Counted from the stretch's first letter, positions 1 to 9,318 are shown. The stretch is 64,000 nt of DNA from Epilithonimonas sp. JDS (GCF_021261315.1 NZ_JAJSAX010000003.1:186001-250000), one strand, 5' to 3'. The notes: generated from the letters alone by a model not told the origin. Numbers and translations are program-made.

Positions 1-245
1 TCATAGATATTGTCTGAAAATTTGTTTAAGTAATTTACAGTTTCAGTTAAATTATTTTCTTTCTTATCTTTAATAAATTTGTTTCTGTTCACACGCTCAA
101 CAAAAAAATTAATCCCTGAAACTTCCTTAATATCTGATATAATGAAAACTAGATTTTGCGAAATTGTATTCCAGCAATTCTGATTAACTATTTCGATTAA
201 TTTGACTACAAAGTCAGCTATGTCTTTTTCTTTTATTTCTGCCAA
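1..245 (-). CDS. Unrecognised partial ORF, runs off the left edge
   Basis: Reading the minus strand from about 284 down to 1 gives one frame with no stop, translating to an ordinary-looking charged/hydrophobic mix (for example ...AEIKEKDIADFVVKLIEIV...). I recognise no family. There is no ATG in the open part: a stop lies at 285-287 and the first usable start is a TTG at 243-245, about 20 bases after the HopJ gene stop. It may be a gene with a TTG start, the 3' part of a decayed gene, or chance reading in AT-rich DNA. The base composition is clearly more AT-rich than the neighbouring HopJ and helicase genes. The rest of the frame lies outside the window, so its length cannot be judged. Confidence 0.3.
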   Translation of the reverse strand, partial: MAEIKEKDIADFVVKLIEIVNQNCWNTISQNLVFIISDIKEVSGINFFVERVNRNKFIKDKKENNLTETVNYLNKFSDNIY

Positions 246-265
246 ATTTCTTATATAAAAATTTT

Positions 266-598
266 CTACTTTCTCTTCAAAGCCTCACCTTCAAACGAGA
301 TCCCATCCCAACCAAACGTCATAAAGTTTCGGATATTCTGATGGTCATCACCCTCCGGATTCTGCAAAACATCTGTTCTGTAAAAGTCTCCGAACAAAGC
401 CAAAGTATCTTCCTTAGAAAGTGCATTCAACTTTGCAAAACTGAAAACCTTGCACGAGCCATTATTCTGGTCGGCTTCATTGACCGTGTTTCCGTTTGTG
501 AATTTCGTTGGCGTAAAATCGTAATGTTCATCGATGAATGCGATAACATCTTTAAACTGAATCTCGCCCGCAGATTTTTCTAATTGTTCAAATATCAT
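266..598 (-). CDS. HopJ-family protein (type III effector HopJ domain)
   Basis: The 110-aa product matches the pattern of the small HopJ family: an N-terminal FIDEHYDFTPTKFTNG stretch (residues about 22-37), a QNNGSCKVFSFAKL motif near 44-57, and LFGDFYRTDVL...DDHQNIRNFMTFGW...F.G.AL towards the C-terminus. The family takes its name from a Pseudomonas effector, but members are common in free-living bacteria without type III secretion, so an effector role is not implied; the biochemical function is unknown. The length is normal. Its ATG overlaps the stop of the upstream helicase gene as ATGA (595-598), so the two should be co-transcribed and probably translationally coupled. No signal peptide or membrane segment is visible. 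Confidence 0.85.
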   Translation of the reverse strand: MIFEQLEKSAGEIQFKDVIAFIDEHYDFTPTKFTNGNTVNEADQNNGSCKVFSFAKLNALSKEDTLALFGDFYRTDVLQNPEGDDHQNIRNFMTFGWDGISFEGEALKRK

Positions 599-3500
599 AG
601 TAATTTTTTATTTATTTTTTGAAATTCATTTTCCAAATTCTGCCAGACATTCTGGCTCCAAATTCTGACGTACTCAAACCCCGAATTCTTCAACACTTTT
701 TCTTTGTGCAGATCTTCCAGATAGCCCAATTCATCGTCGTATTTTTCCTTGCTCATACATTCTACGACCACAGATCTCTTTCCTTCTTTTTCAATCAGAA
801 TATCAAATTGATAACCACCAAAGTCCATATTTTTCGACAATCTGTGATCTGGAAAATCCCTTTGCAATCGGTCAAAGATCTGGTCAATAAACAGATTGGA
901 ATTGCCATTTTCATTAGCTTGTTTTGAATATCCAAATTGATCCAAAACACTCAGGATCTCAATTCGTCCATTCTCATTTTCTTCACTCACCGCCTTGCAA
1001 TAAGCCAAATACGCATAGAAAACCGCCTTCCGATTGTTGGAACCTTCCTGTTGCAAAGCATCTTTATAATTGGAAAAAATCTCTTCCGGAATCGAGTTGC
1101 AGAGGTAGATCTGTTCTTTGGCTCGCGTAATGATCACATTCAGCAACTTGTAACCTTTGGTATGATTCACAGGTCCAAAACTCTGAATGAATTTCCCACT
1201 CGCTTTCCGCCCGTAAGTCGTAGAAATAATGATAATATCTCTTTCGTCACCCTGGATGTTTTCAAGATTTTTAATGAATAATCCTGCAGATTCCAATCCT
1301 TGAATTTTCTCTTTGAAATGTTCATTTTCAGGCAAACTGGCTTTCTGCACAATCTTCCTTTTGATGTAATTCCGTTGCGAAATATTGAACGTCGCAATTC
1401 CCACCGAAGGATAACTGCCGTCTTTTTTAGGCTGAATCTTTTCCAAAATTTCCAACACTTTATCGGCTTCTTCCTTATTCGTATGGTCATCAAAAATACC
1501 ATCGATTTGGAAAAACTCGATCGGTTTGTTTTCAGATTTTGTCGGAAGTGGTTTCAGTCTCGAATTGTAAAACGCGTGGTTGGAAAAGTCGATCAAATAA
1601 GGATGTTTGGAACGGTAGTGGAAATCCAGATGGTTCTTTTCATAATTATTTTCCATCGCGTAATCCAACAGCGATTCGATGTTAAGCATGGCGTTTTTGT
1701 ACGTGATAACTTCGGTTTCAGATTCAATATCATCCTCGTCTTCAATGGTCCCATCAAACACTTTGCTGAAATAATTGGAAGGTGGCATTTGATGCTCGTC
1801 GCCCGCAATGATCACATTTTTCCCTTTCAAAATCGCTGGCAGATTGTCTTCCAACTTCAACTGACTGGCTTCATCAAATACAACATTATCAAAATAGAAA
1901 TTCTTTCCCTGAAAAAGATTACTGCAAGCATCTGGCGTCGTCAAAATAATAGGAAAGAAATGTGTAAAAAGGTCAATATCTTTCTGAACGATTTGTCTCA
2001 GAGTCAGTCTTTTGTGATTGATACTACTTCGTTTATTATAAAGATTGGCAACAGTCACATCTTTGTTATTTTGCTCAAACTGCTTCACTGAATTCTGCTG
2101 GGCAAGGTTCCAGAAAAACTCCACAAAACTCTTCTGAGAAATTCCCAATTGCTTGATTTTTTTACTGATTTCCTCATAATTTTTCTCACTGAAATTCAGT
2201 TTTGGATCAGAACAATGATTGAGCAACAACGGATAATAAGCCGAATAAAATGTCGGTCTCCAATTACTTACCGGATACAATTTTTCCAAAATCGACTTCT
2301 GAAAATCCGAAAGCGAATAGTAAAAAGTAAACCAGCTAAACTCTTTCAACAAAGGATTCTCTGGATTGTTTCTGTAAGTTTTATAAAGATTTAAAGTGTG
2401 ATCAATGTAAGTTTTGAAGTTTTGATAAGTATTCCCAAAATCCAGATTCTTCAACCAATGATCATTGGAAATTGTCTTCCGCAACTGTTGAATCTTGTGC
2501 GAGATCATTTCGGTTTCCCTTCCAGAAACAACGGGATCAAAGGCATTAAAAAAATCGATCTCTGCAAAACTTGTTTCTAACTTCGAAAGAAAACCCGACT
2601 GAATCTCCTGAACTTTCTGCCTGTAGTTAATGATCTCATTTCTGTTATTCCAAAGGTCATCAGATAAATTAATGGACGGGAAAAACGCCTTCAAACTTAT
2701 TTGCTTCACCAATGAACTCAACTGCAGGAATCGCTTCTGGGTCTTGATCTTATTTTTCTTGCTTGATGAAAATAGCGCCGTCAACTTATAGAAAAAGCCA
2801 TTGGTGATTTCAGGATGCAATTCCTCCGAATTTTGATGTAAAGTCGAGGTCAAAACTTCGGTTTCATTAATGTAATTGGAAACCTCCTGCAGATTCTTCC
2901 CAAAATCCTGCTTCCGCTTTTCCTCATAGATCGGTTTGAAATCACTGATCAAACGCTGAATTTCCTTCCAGGAATTCTCATAATTCTGAAAAGCCGAATC
3001 CAAATTCTGCTGACTGCTGTGGAAATTATCTTTGATCAATTTTTCAGGATTGATGAATGTCGAAGCTTCAAAGGGTTTAAAATCTTGATATAGTTCTTCC
3101 CCATTTTCCAGAACATTCTCAATGACTTTGACCTCATCTTCAGAAAAATAAAACTTCAGATCTTGCAGATTGATATTTTCTTTAGAATCCTTGTAATTCA
3201 ACAGACTCCCGACAATCTCCGTCCAGTTTTTCCCTGGAATCAATTCAGAATTCAAGAGCTCGTGGACTGCATTGATCGTATCTTTATGCTGAGAGATTTC
3301 CGTCAGTTGATTTTGCAACGATTGTTCAGAATAAGGTTGTGTCAGCTTTTTAAAATCTGCCGAATCAATCGTATTTCGAACAGAATCAACCACCAATTTT
3401 CTGTCGGTAGACGCATCTTTGATCATAATGCAATAGCGTCCCAGACCCAACTTTTGCAACGCATTGTACAGCACTTCCAGCGCCGTTTGCTTTTCGCAGA

Positions 3501-4590
3501 CCACGATGGTTTTTTGTTTATTCTCTAGGGCATTCAGCAAAACAGCGGTCAAGGTTTGACTTTTCCCCGTTCCCGGCGGACCTTGGATCAAGATCTTGGA
3601 TTGAGATTTCAACGACTCCAAAATCCCTTGTTGCGATGGATCGGTTTCTACGGAAGTGATACTTTGGAAACCAGCTTTTGTGAAATGTTCCAACGGTTTG
3701 AATTCCTTCTTCAAAGTCTCATAATCATTGATGATATTCTGCTTCTGAACTTCGAAAATGGAAAAAACACCAGACTTTATAATCACGGCGTCACCTTTAT
3801 TCGGAACTCGGTTTTCGTAAGACGCTTTGGCTTTGATAAAGGGGATTTCTTCATAATTATTGAGAATGAAATCCAGATTCTGCGTAATCTTCAATTGATC
3901 CAACAGGCTCTGACAGATATTCAGAAGTTCTGGCTTATCAATTTTTCCATCGGCGAGCATTTCCTCCGAGATCTGTTTGATGCTAATGCCAGAATCGCTT
4001 TGCAGATGGTTGATGAGAACCTCATTCACATAGATCGGGTCATCTTCCGTCCTACTGATCTCCCAGGTATTCATCTCATTGACGGCTTTTATTGTCACAG
4101 ACCAGATCAGGATGGGCGAAGCAGAGATTTGACCGTCCATATCTTTCCGGATCAGGATCGGGAAACCAAAACCCAAAGAATTAACGCCCTTCTCAGACTG
4201 GATCACTTCATTTTGAAAGATCAGATTTTCCAGGCTGGTCGTCAGCTTATCCAGCGCGCTCAGTTGATCTTTCTCCTGGGGAACTTCCGCGATTGCAGAG
4301 TTGGGAAACAGCTCTTCATTGGTTTTCCCCTCGTCCTCCAAGAGGTAGCTGTCATTCTTAGGTTTTTCGGTCGTTTTTTGATGGATGGAGAATTTGAAAT
4401 TCACATTTTTCTGCGTCAACAGATCGATGATGAAATGCTCCGGCAGACTTTTGCTGATCTCCGACAACCGCGCAAGGTCGAATTTGTATCTCGAGTTTCC
4501 GGGAATCGCATTCAGGTGAACGCCTCGCCTGTTTCCGGTTTTGAGCTTGTTTTGAAAGGCCTGAAAGATTTCCGAATTCAAATTCTCCAT
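595..4590 (-). CDS. Superfamily 1 DNA/RNA helicase with C-terminal PD-(D/E)XK-type nuclease domain
   Basis: I take the ATG at 4588-4590 (MENLNSEIF...), giving 1331 aa; an ATG at 4680 would add 30 residues that look unlike a protein start. Walker A GPPGTGKS lies near residue 337. The later motifs are FDEASQLKLED with GDEHQMPP (motifs II/III), HYRSKHP (IV), a Q-G-D-E-R-D stretch and NVIITRAKEQIYLCNS (V/VI). This set is typical of UPF1/DNA2-like SF1 helicases. Between Walker A and motif II lies a long helical insert. The last ~100 residues (FGGYQFDILI...VVVEC...VLKNSGFEYVRIWSQNVW) resemble the DUF559/MTES-1575 endonuclease fold, with D and E catalytic candidates. Such helicase-nuclease fusions are often defence or repair proteins, but the role here is inference. 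ATGA overlap with the HopJ gene. Confidence 0.8.
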   Translation of the reverse strand: MENLNSEIFQAFQNKLKTGNRRGVHLNAIPGNSRYKFDLARLSEISKSLPEHFIIDLLTQKNVNFKFSIHQKTTEKPKNDSYLLEDEGKTNEELFPNSAIAEVPQEKDQLSALDKLTTSLENLIFQNEVIQSEKGVNSLGFGFPILIRKDMDGQISASPILIWSVTIKAVNEMNTWEISRTEDDPIYVNEVLINHLQSDSGISIKQISEEMLADGKIDKPELLNICQSLLDQLKITQNLDFILNNYEEIPFIKAKASYENRVPNKGDAVIIKSGVFSIFEVQKQNIINDYETLKKEFKPLEHFTKAGFQSITSVETDPSQQGILESLKSQSKILIQGPPGTGKSQTLTAVLLNALENKQKTIVVCEKQTALEVLYNALQKLGLGRYCIMIKDASTDRKLVVDSVRNTIDSADFKKLTQPYSEQSLQNQLTEISQHKDTINAVHELLNSELIPGKNWTEIVGSLLNYKDSKENINLQDLKFYFSEDEVKVIENVLENGEELYQDFKPFEASTFINPEKLIKDNFHSSQQNLDSAFQNYENSWKEIQRLISDFKPIYEEKRKQDFGKNLQEVSNYINETEVLTSTLHQNSEELHPEITNGFFYKLTALFSSSKKNKIKTQKRFLQLSSLVKQISLKAFFPSINLSDDLWNNRNEIINYRQKVQEIQSGFLSKLETSFAEIDFFNAFDPVVSGRETEMISHKIQQLRKTISNDHWLKNLDFGNTYQNFKTYIDHTLNLYKTYRNNPENPLLKEFSWFTFYYSLSDFQKSILEKLYPVSNWRPTFYSAYYPLLLNHCSDPKLNFSEKNYEEISKKIKQLGISQKSFVEFFWNLAQQNSVKQFEQNNKDVTVANLYNKRSSINHKRLTLRQIVQKDIDLFTHFFPIILTTPDACSNLFQGKNFYFDNVVFDEASQLKLEDNLPAILKGKNVIIAGDEHQMPPSNYFSKVFDGTIEDEDDIESETEVITYKNAMLNIESLLDYAMENNYEKNHLDFHYRSKHPYLIDFSNHAFYNSRLKPLPTKSENKPIEFFQIDGIFDDHTNKEEADKVLEILEKIQPKKDGSYPSVGIATFNISQRNYIKRKIVQKASLPENEHFKEKIQGLESAGLFIKNLENIQGDERDIIIISTTYGRKASGKFIQSFGPVNHTKGYKLLNVIITRAKEQIYLCNSIPEEIFSNYKDALQQEGSNNRKAVFYAYLAYCKAVSEENENGRIEILSVLDQFGYSKQANENGNSNLFIDQIFDRLQRDFPDHRLSKNMDFGGYQFDILIEKEGKRSVVVECMSKEKYDDELGYLEDLHKEKVLKNSGFEYVRIWSQNVWQNLENEFQKINKKLL

Positions 4591-4684
4591 TGTGCTTTTA
4601 AAAAAATTTTCATTAAATGTATAAAAAATTTCAGATACGCAAAAACATTGCGCACTTACACTTTTACTTTGCAACATCAATTAC

Positions 4685-6111
<1,427 letters not shown>

Positions 6112-6151
6112 GAAACAAAAATTCTAACACTAATTAACATTTATTAATTTT

Positions 6152-6185
6152 CTATAACTTTGAAAAAACTATAACTTTGAAAAAA
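6152..6185 (+). promoter_or_regulatory. Tandem 17-bp duplication carrying two TAnnTTTG -7 boxes
   Basis: The 17-base sequence starting CTATAACTTTG occurs twice head to tail (6152-6168 and 6169-6185). Each copy contains TAACTTTG (6155-6162 and 6172-6179), an exact match to the Bacteroidota -7 consensus TAnnTTTG. No clear TTG -33 element lies at the expected distance for either. The second copy also supplies the TTG start codon (6177-6179) of the downstream gene, so only the first copy could drive a transcript that includes it, with a very short leader. Confidence 0.6.
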
Positions 6186-7265
6186 ATTAACAGGAGACAG
6201 AGAAAAAGAGATTGGAATAAAAAGTTAGCTTTAAAAAAACATCAATCAAATATAAATTTTAAGTCATATAAAAAAAGAGCTTCTAAGAGATACAATAAAT
6301 CGTTTGAAGAACTTGTATCAGAATTAAAAGCATTTCAAAATGATAATGTTAAAGTTACAGCACCTTTATATTTCTCATTAATAAAGAACCCAGAAGAAAC
6401 TATCGACTTTGTAAATAAAATAGAACAATTATATTTAAATAAGCAGGAAGTTTTTGTGGATTTAAAGAATATTAAATTTTTAGATCATTCAGCAATTACA
6501 ATTTTGGTTTCAATATTGTTTTCATTTAAATCTAGAAATATTGGTTTTAATGGGAATTTTCCAAAAAATAAAGATTTGTCACTATTATTAATTAACTCAG
6601 ATTTTTTCAAATATTTGCAAAGAGTTAATATTCCTGAAAAATTAGAATATAAAATAGGTAAACAAAATCAGTTGTTTACTCGGGCTAACAAAGAGGTCAA
6701 TTCTGAATTAGGTTTAATTGTTATGGCGGAAGCTTCAAAGACTGTTTGGGGCGAACATAGAACTTGTAAAGGTTTACAAAGAACCTTGCTTGAGTTAATG
6801 CAAAACACAAACAATCACGCCGAGTTAAATGAAAAGGGCGAAAAACATTGGTGGTTATCTGTTAATCAAAATAAAAGTGAAAAGAAGGTATCTTTCATTT
6901 TTGTAGATTACGGAATTGGAATTTTTGAGAGTTTAAAAAATAAACCAGAAACTAATAAATGGTTTGGATGGCTTGACAAAATTAAAAATAAACTTGTTGT
7001 TGGAGGAAATGAAGAAATTTTCAAATTGTTATTAAATGGTGAAATGCATTTGACAGTAACTGGACAGCATTTTAGAGGTAAGGGTTTACCTGGTATAAAA
7101 GAAGTCTTAGATAGAAATCAAATTAGTAGCCTTAAAATAATTAGCAACAATGTTTTTGCTGATGTTGAAAATGATACATTCACGAAATTAAAATGCGAAT
7201 TTAGCGGAACTTTTGTTTCTTGGGAACTAAATGAAAATAATCAAAATATAAAATGGGTAGTATAA
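6177..7265 (+). CDS. STAS-like domain fused to GHKL (HATPase) ATP-binding domain, first gene of a three-gene module
   Basis: The 362-aa protein begins at a TTG (6177); no in-frame ATG occurs before the ATPase half. Residues 1-40 are strongly basic. Residues about 45-160 look like a STAS fold (EVFVDLKNIKFLDHSAITILVSIL core strand-helix). Residues about 195-355 form a GHKL ATPase: N-box LLELMQNTNNHA, G1 box VDYGIGIF (DxGxG), G2 box RGKGLPG, and a closing FSGTFVSW. There is no HisKA phosphoacceptor domain, so this resembles anti-sigma-type kinases (SpoIIAB/RsbW) rather than a sensor kinase, with its own STAS-like partner domain fused on. Codons are extremely AT-rich compared with rtcB. The 3' end overlaps the next gene by 13 bases. 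Function unknown; signalling by partner switching is inference. Confidence 0.75.
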   Translation: MKKINRRQRKRDWNKKLALKKHQSNINFKSYKKRASKRYNKSFEELVSELKAFQNDNVKVTAPLYFSLIKNPEETIDFVNKIEQLYLNKQEVFVDLKNIKFLDHSAITILVSILFSFKSRNIGFNGNFPKNKDLSLLLINSDFFKYLQRVNIPEKLEYKIGKQNQLFTRANKEVNSELGLIVMAEASKTVWGEHRTCKGLQRTLLELMQNTNNHAELNEKGEKHWWLSVNQNKSEKKVSFIFVDYGIGIFESLKNKPETNKWFGWLDKIKNKLVVGGNEEIFKLLLNGEMHLTVTGQHFRGKGLPGIKEVLDRNQISSLKIISNNVFADVENDTFTKLKCEFSGTFVSWELNENNQNIKWVV

Positions 7266-7585
7266 TAATCAATGTTAAGGATTTTTCCAAAACGCCAGGG
7301 TCTAGGTATCGTGATGAAGGAACAAAAGCTCATTCTGGGGAAGAATTTAGGGAAGACTTTTTAGAACCTTTATTTAAGAAGGTTATAAACACATCTGATA
7401 CTATTTTAGTTAACCTTGATGGGACGATTGGCTATGGAACTTCTTGGCTTGAAGAAGTTTTCGGTGGCTTAACTAGAGAATATGGTAAAGATAAAGTGTT
7501 AGAAAAATTAACATTTACTTCTTATGAAGAAGAATATCTAATAGATGATATAATTCAATATATAAATGATGCTGAAAAACTCTAA
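7253..7585 (+). CDS. DUF4325 STAS-like protein, second gene of the module
   Basis: The 110-aa product matches the DUF4325 pattern: an N-terminal I-x-V-x-D-F-S-x-x-P-G-x-R motif, then SGEEFREDFLEPL, a hydrophobic strand TILVNLDGTIGYGTSWLEEVFGGLTR (residues about 48-74) and a helical tail. DUF4325 is described as STAS-like; STAS proteins such as SpoIIAA are phosphorylated by GHKL kinases. The GYGTSW stretch is the place where STAS proteins carry the regulatory Ser/Thr, and a Thr and Ser are present here (inference). It overlaps the upstream gene by 13 bases and the downstream gene by 20, so the three are almost certainly one operon with coupled translation. Confidence 0.8.
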   Translation: MGSIIINVKDFSKTPGSRYRDEGTKAHSGEEFREDFLEPLFKKVINTSDTILVNLDGTIGYGTSWLEEVFGGLTREYGKDKVLEKLTFTSYEEEYLIDDIIQYINDAEKL

Positions 7586-8147
7586 GACAATCATTTATAT
7601 AATTGTTGGATTTATATTAGGAATACTATTAACAATTTTATTTAAGAAATACTCATCATTTACATTTGATCAAACTATTTCATTTGAAATAAATCCCTTT
7701 GAAGTTTTCGCTATTTTAATTAATTGTTTATTAGCGCTATACATTTCCAGTACTCTTGGAAAAAAAATTGAAAATGAGAGAAGCCAGAAACATTTAATAA
7801 TTTCAATGCTTGATGAATTCAGAAAAGAATTTGTTCTTAAAATTAATAATTTTATAAACAATGAAGATTTTGAAAATGAAGTTGTCAGATTTGAATTCAA
7901 GAATTTTAGACAAAAAAATCATCAAAATATGTTGCTAATAGAACAGTTGAAGCTCATAAAAACAGATGATGCAGATATTGATGTCCCAAGAGATAAAATT
8001 AATAAATTGTGGGAATTGTTTACAAATGCTCCTGAATCCGAAAATAATGTTAATAGATTAGATAGATTACAAAAAATTTATAGTCTTAGAAGTGATTTCG
8101 ATAGAGCTATGATTTTAATAATATTCAAAATAAACAGCGAGAATTAA
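7566..8147 (+). CDS. Two-TM membrane protein with cytoplasmic helical domain, third gene of the module
   Basis: I do not recognise a family. The start could be ATG 7566 or ATG 7569. Of about 193 residues, two membrane segments are clear: about 9-27 (TIIYIIVGFILGILLTILF) and about 46-64 (FEVFAILINCLLALYISST). A charged, helix-rich region follows to the C-terminus (KKIENERSQKHLIISMLDEFRKEF...), probably cytoplasmic and partly coiled coil. It is encoded in the same AT-rich DNA as the two preceding genes and overlaps the DUF4325 gene. As the only membrane component it is the likely sensor or effector of the module; which one cannot be told from sequence. Confidence 0.65.
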   Translation: MMLKNSKTIIYIIVGFILGILLTILFKKYSSFTFDQTISFEINPFEVFAILINCLLALYISSTLGKKIENERSQKHLIISMLDEFRKEFVLKINNFINNEDFENEVVRFEFKNFRQKNHQNMLLIEQLKLIKTDDADIDVPRDKINKLWELFTNAPESENNVNRLDRLQKIYSLRSDFDRAMILIIFKINSEN

Positions 8148-8177
8148 TACGTACTATGAAAACAAAATCTCCGCTAA

Positions 8178-8430
8178 GCAAAGTCTCCCGACTTTGAGCA
8201 AAATCCACTTCTCACCCGCATAACAAAACAACCCCAAAACCCCAGCCCACCGCGCCGGGATTTCCCATTACCAATTCAACACAATATCCAATTTCTAAAA
8301 ATTTTTTACCCCAAAACTCCCCCCCTGCGCAAAGTCTCCCGACTTTGAGCAAATCCCACTTCTCACCAGCGCGATCCTACTAGTTCCTTAAACCCAAAAC
8401 CCCCAGCCGCCGCGCTGGGGGTTTCTCATT
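8178..8430. repeat. Imperfect ~100-bp duplication with CAAAGTC/GACTTTG hairpin
   Basis: The 329 bases between the module and the XRE gene hold no credible gene. A 39-base segment beginning GCAAAGTCTCCCGACTTTG occurs at 8178-8216 and again at 8329-8367 with two changes. Its core is a perfect 7-bp hairpin (CAAAGTC-TCCC-GACTTTG). Each copy is followed, after a variable stretch, by a C-rich block ending in CGCGCCGGGA (first copy, degenerate) or CGCGCTGGGGG (second copy). The unit therefore looks duplicated as a ~100-bp element. Confidence 0.85.
8397..8424 (-). terminator. Rho-independent terminator of the XRE gene
   Basis: An 11-bp perfect stem, AAACCCCCAGC / GCTGGGGGTTT with a 6-base loop, followed on the minus strand by further T/G-rich sequence, lies 53 bases past the XRE gene stop. 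It is part of the second copy of the duplicated unit; in the first copy the stem is degraded. Confidence 0.6.
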
Positions 8431-8476
8431 CATATATTCATTACAAAATAGTAATCCTTAATCAACTCTCCTGAAA

Positions 8477-8851
8477 TTATACACTTCGAATCTCCCCCAT
8501 TCCCCTTATCTCCTCCAAACTTTTCCCTTTGTAGAAATCTTCCGGATTCACGATTGGTGTGCTGATGTCCTGCAGTTTGTTGAGCTGGTGGTTTTCCGGC
8601 ACTTGAATATTGCGGAGAGCGAAGAGATCATTCGGGGAGCAGTTAAGGGAAATGCAAAGGGAAGTCAGTTGTCGGAAGTTGATCTGGACGGCTTCGCCAT
8701 TTAATATTTTGTCTGCCGAATAGGCGTTGATGCCTATCTTTAGGAGGTAGGCGACGGGATGAAGGATGTTTCTGGCTGCCAGGATCGGTTTCAGATGCAG
8801 GACAATGCTGCTTTGGTGAGGCGTAAGGTTGCCTCTTTTCTTTCTTATCAT
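8477..8851 (-). CDS. XRE/Cro-C1-type helix-turn-helix protein
   Basis: The 124-aa product has a central Cro/C1-like fold at about residues 22-80: LKPILAARNI...YLLKIGINAYSADKILNGEAVQINFRQLTSLCISLNCSPNDLFAL. The helices line up with the HTH_26-type arrangement, in which the last helix and 'LNCSPNDLF' are characteristic. The C-terminal ~40 residues (STPIVNPEDFYKGKSLEEIRGMGEI) are a short tail of a kind seen in flavobacterial members. It is monocistronic, with a terminator after it. A nine-unit 21-bp repeat array begins 37 bases upstream of its start. Autoregulation through that array is a natural guess but is not shown by the sequence. Confidence 0.8.
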   Translation of the reverse strand: MIRKKRGNLTPHQSSIVLHLKPILAARNILHPVAYLLKIGINAYSADKILNGEAVQINFRQLTSLCISLNCSPNDLFALRNIQVPENHQLNKLQDISTPIVNPEDFYKGKSLEEIRGMGEIRSV

Positions 8852-8888
8852 TGTGCGTTTTGTTTGAAGTTTAAATATAATTAAAAAT

Positions 8889-9077
8889 ATCTAATCACCT
8901 GACAACTTTATCCAATCACCTAACACATATATCCAATCACCTGATACCTTTGTCCAATCACCTGACAACTTTTTCTAATCACCTAACAACTTTATCCAAT
9001 CACCTGACAAAGTCATCTAATCACCTAACAGTTTTATCTAATAAACAGACAAGCTTATCTAATAACCAAATAGAATT
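8889..9077. repeat. Nine tandem 21-bp direct repeats
   Basis: Units start at 8889, 8910, 8931, 8952, 8973, 8994, 9015, 9036 and 9057, each exactly 21 bases. The shared core is AATCACCTRACAA, preceded by ATCY and followed by CTTT in the best copies. Units 1-7 are close matches; units 8 and 9 are increasingly degenerate (ATCTAATAA start retained). There is no spacer between units. The 21-base period equals two turns of B-DNA, which places every unit on the same helix face. Confidence 0.95.
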
Positions 9078-9310
9078 CAGCTAAAGATGCCGTGCGGGAC
9101 ATTAAGGATTGATTGAAATAGCTTTTGGTGGTGAAGAAGCTAAGGGTTGGCACTTAAGGATTGATAGTCGCCAATAGGAAGTTGATGTTTGGATTACCGA
9201 TATTCGGTGACGTGGTCGGGAAATGCGTTACGTGCTTTTAGAAATAGAAGATTGGGAAGGAGGATTAATGCCTGCGTCGTATGTACTATCTATAAAAGCT
9301 ACAGTACTTC
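9078..9310. other. Non-coding stretch with a repeated 12-mer
   Basis: No frame over about 20 codons looks real here. The only structure I see is TTAAGGATTGAT repeated at 9102-9113 and 9154-9165 (52 bases apart). The composition is richer in G than the surrounding intergenic DNA, so it may be the remains of a gene. Confidence 0.4.
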
Positions 9311-9318
9311 ACAAAAAA

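Noticed and set aside
266-598. Type III secretion effector
   Set aside because: HopJ-domain proteins are widespread in bacteria without type III secretion, and no secretion gene is in the window.
1593-1808. Short antisense or same-strand alternative frames within the helicase gene
   Set aside because: They are out-of-frame shadows of a strongly conserved coding region.
6177-7265. Two-component sensor kinase
   Set aside because: The GHKL domain lacks a HisKA phosphoacceptor region and membrane sensor; no response regulator is adjacent.
8889-9077. CRISPR array
   Set aside because: The 21-base units follow one another without spacers, drift in sequence, and no cas gene is present.
9184-9245. 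Short plus-strand frame starting ATGTTTGGATTACC
   Set aside because: Under 25 codons, no start signals, no recognisable content.
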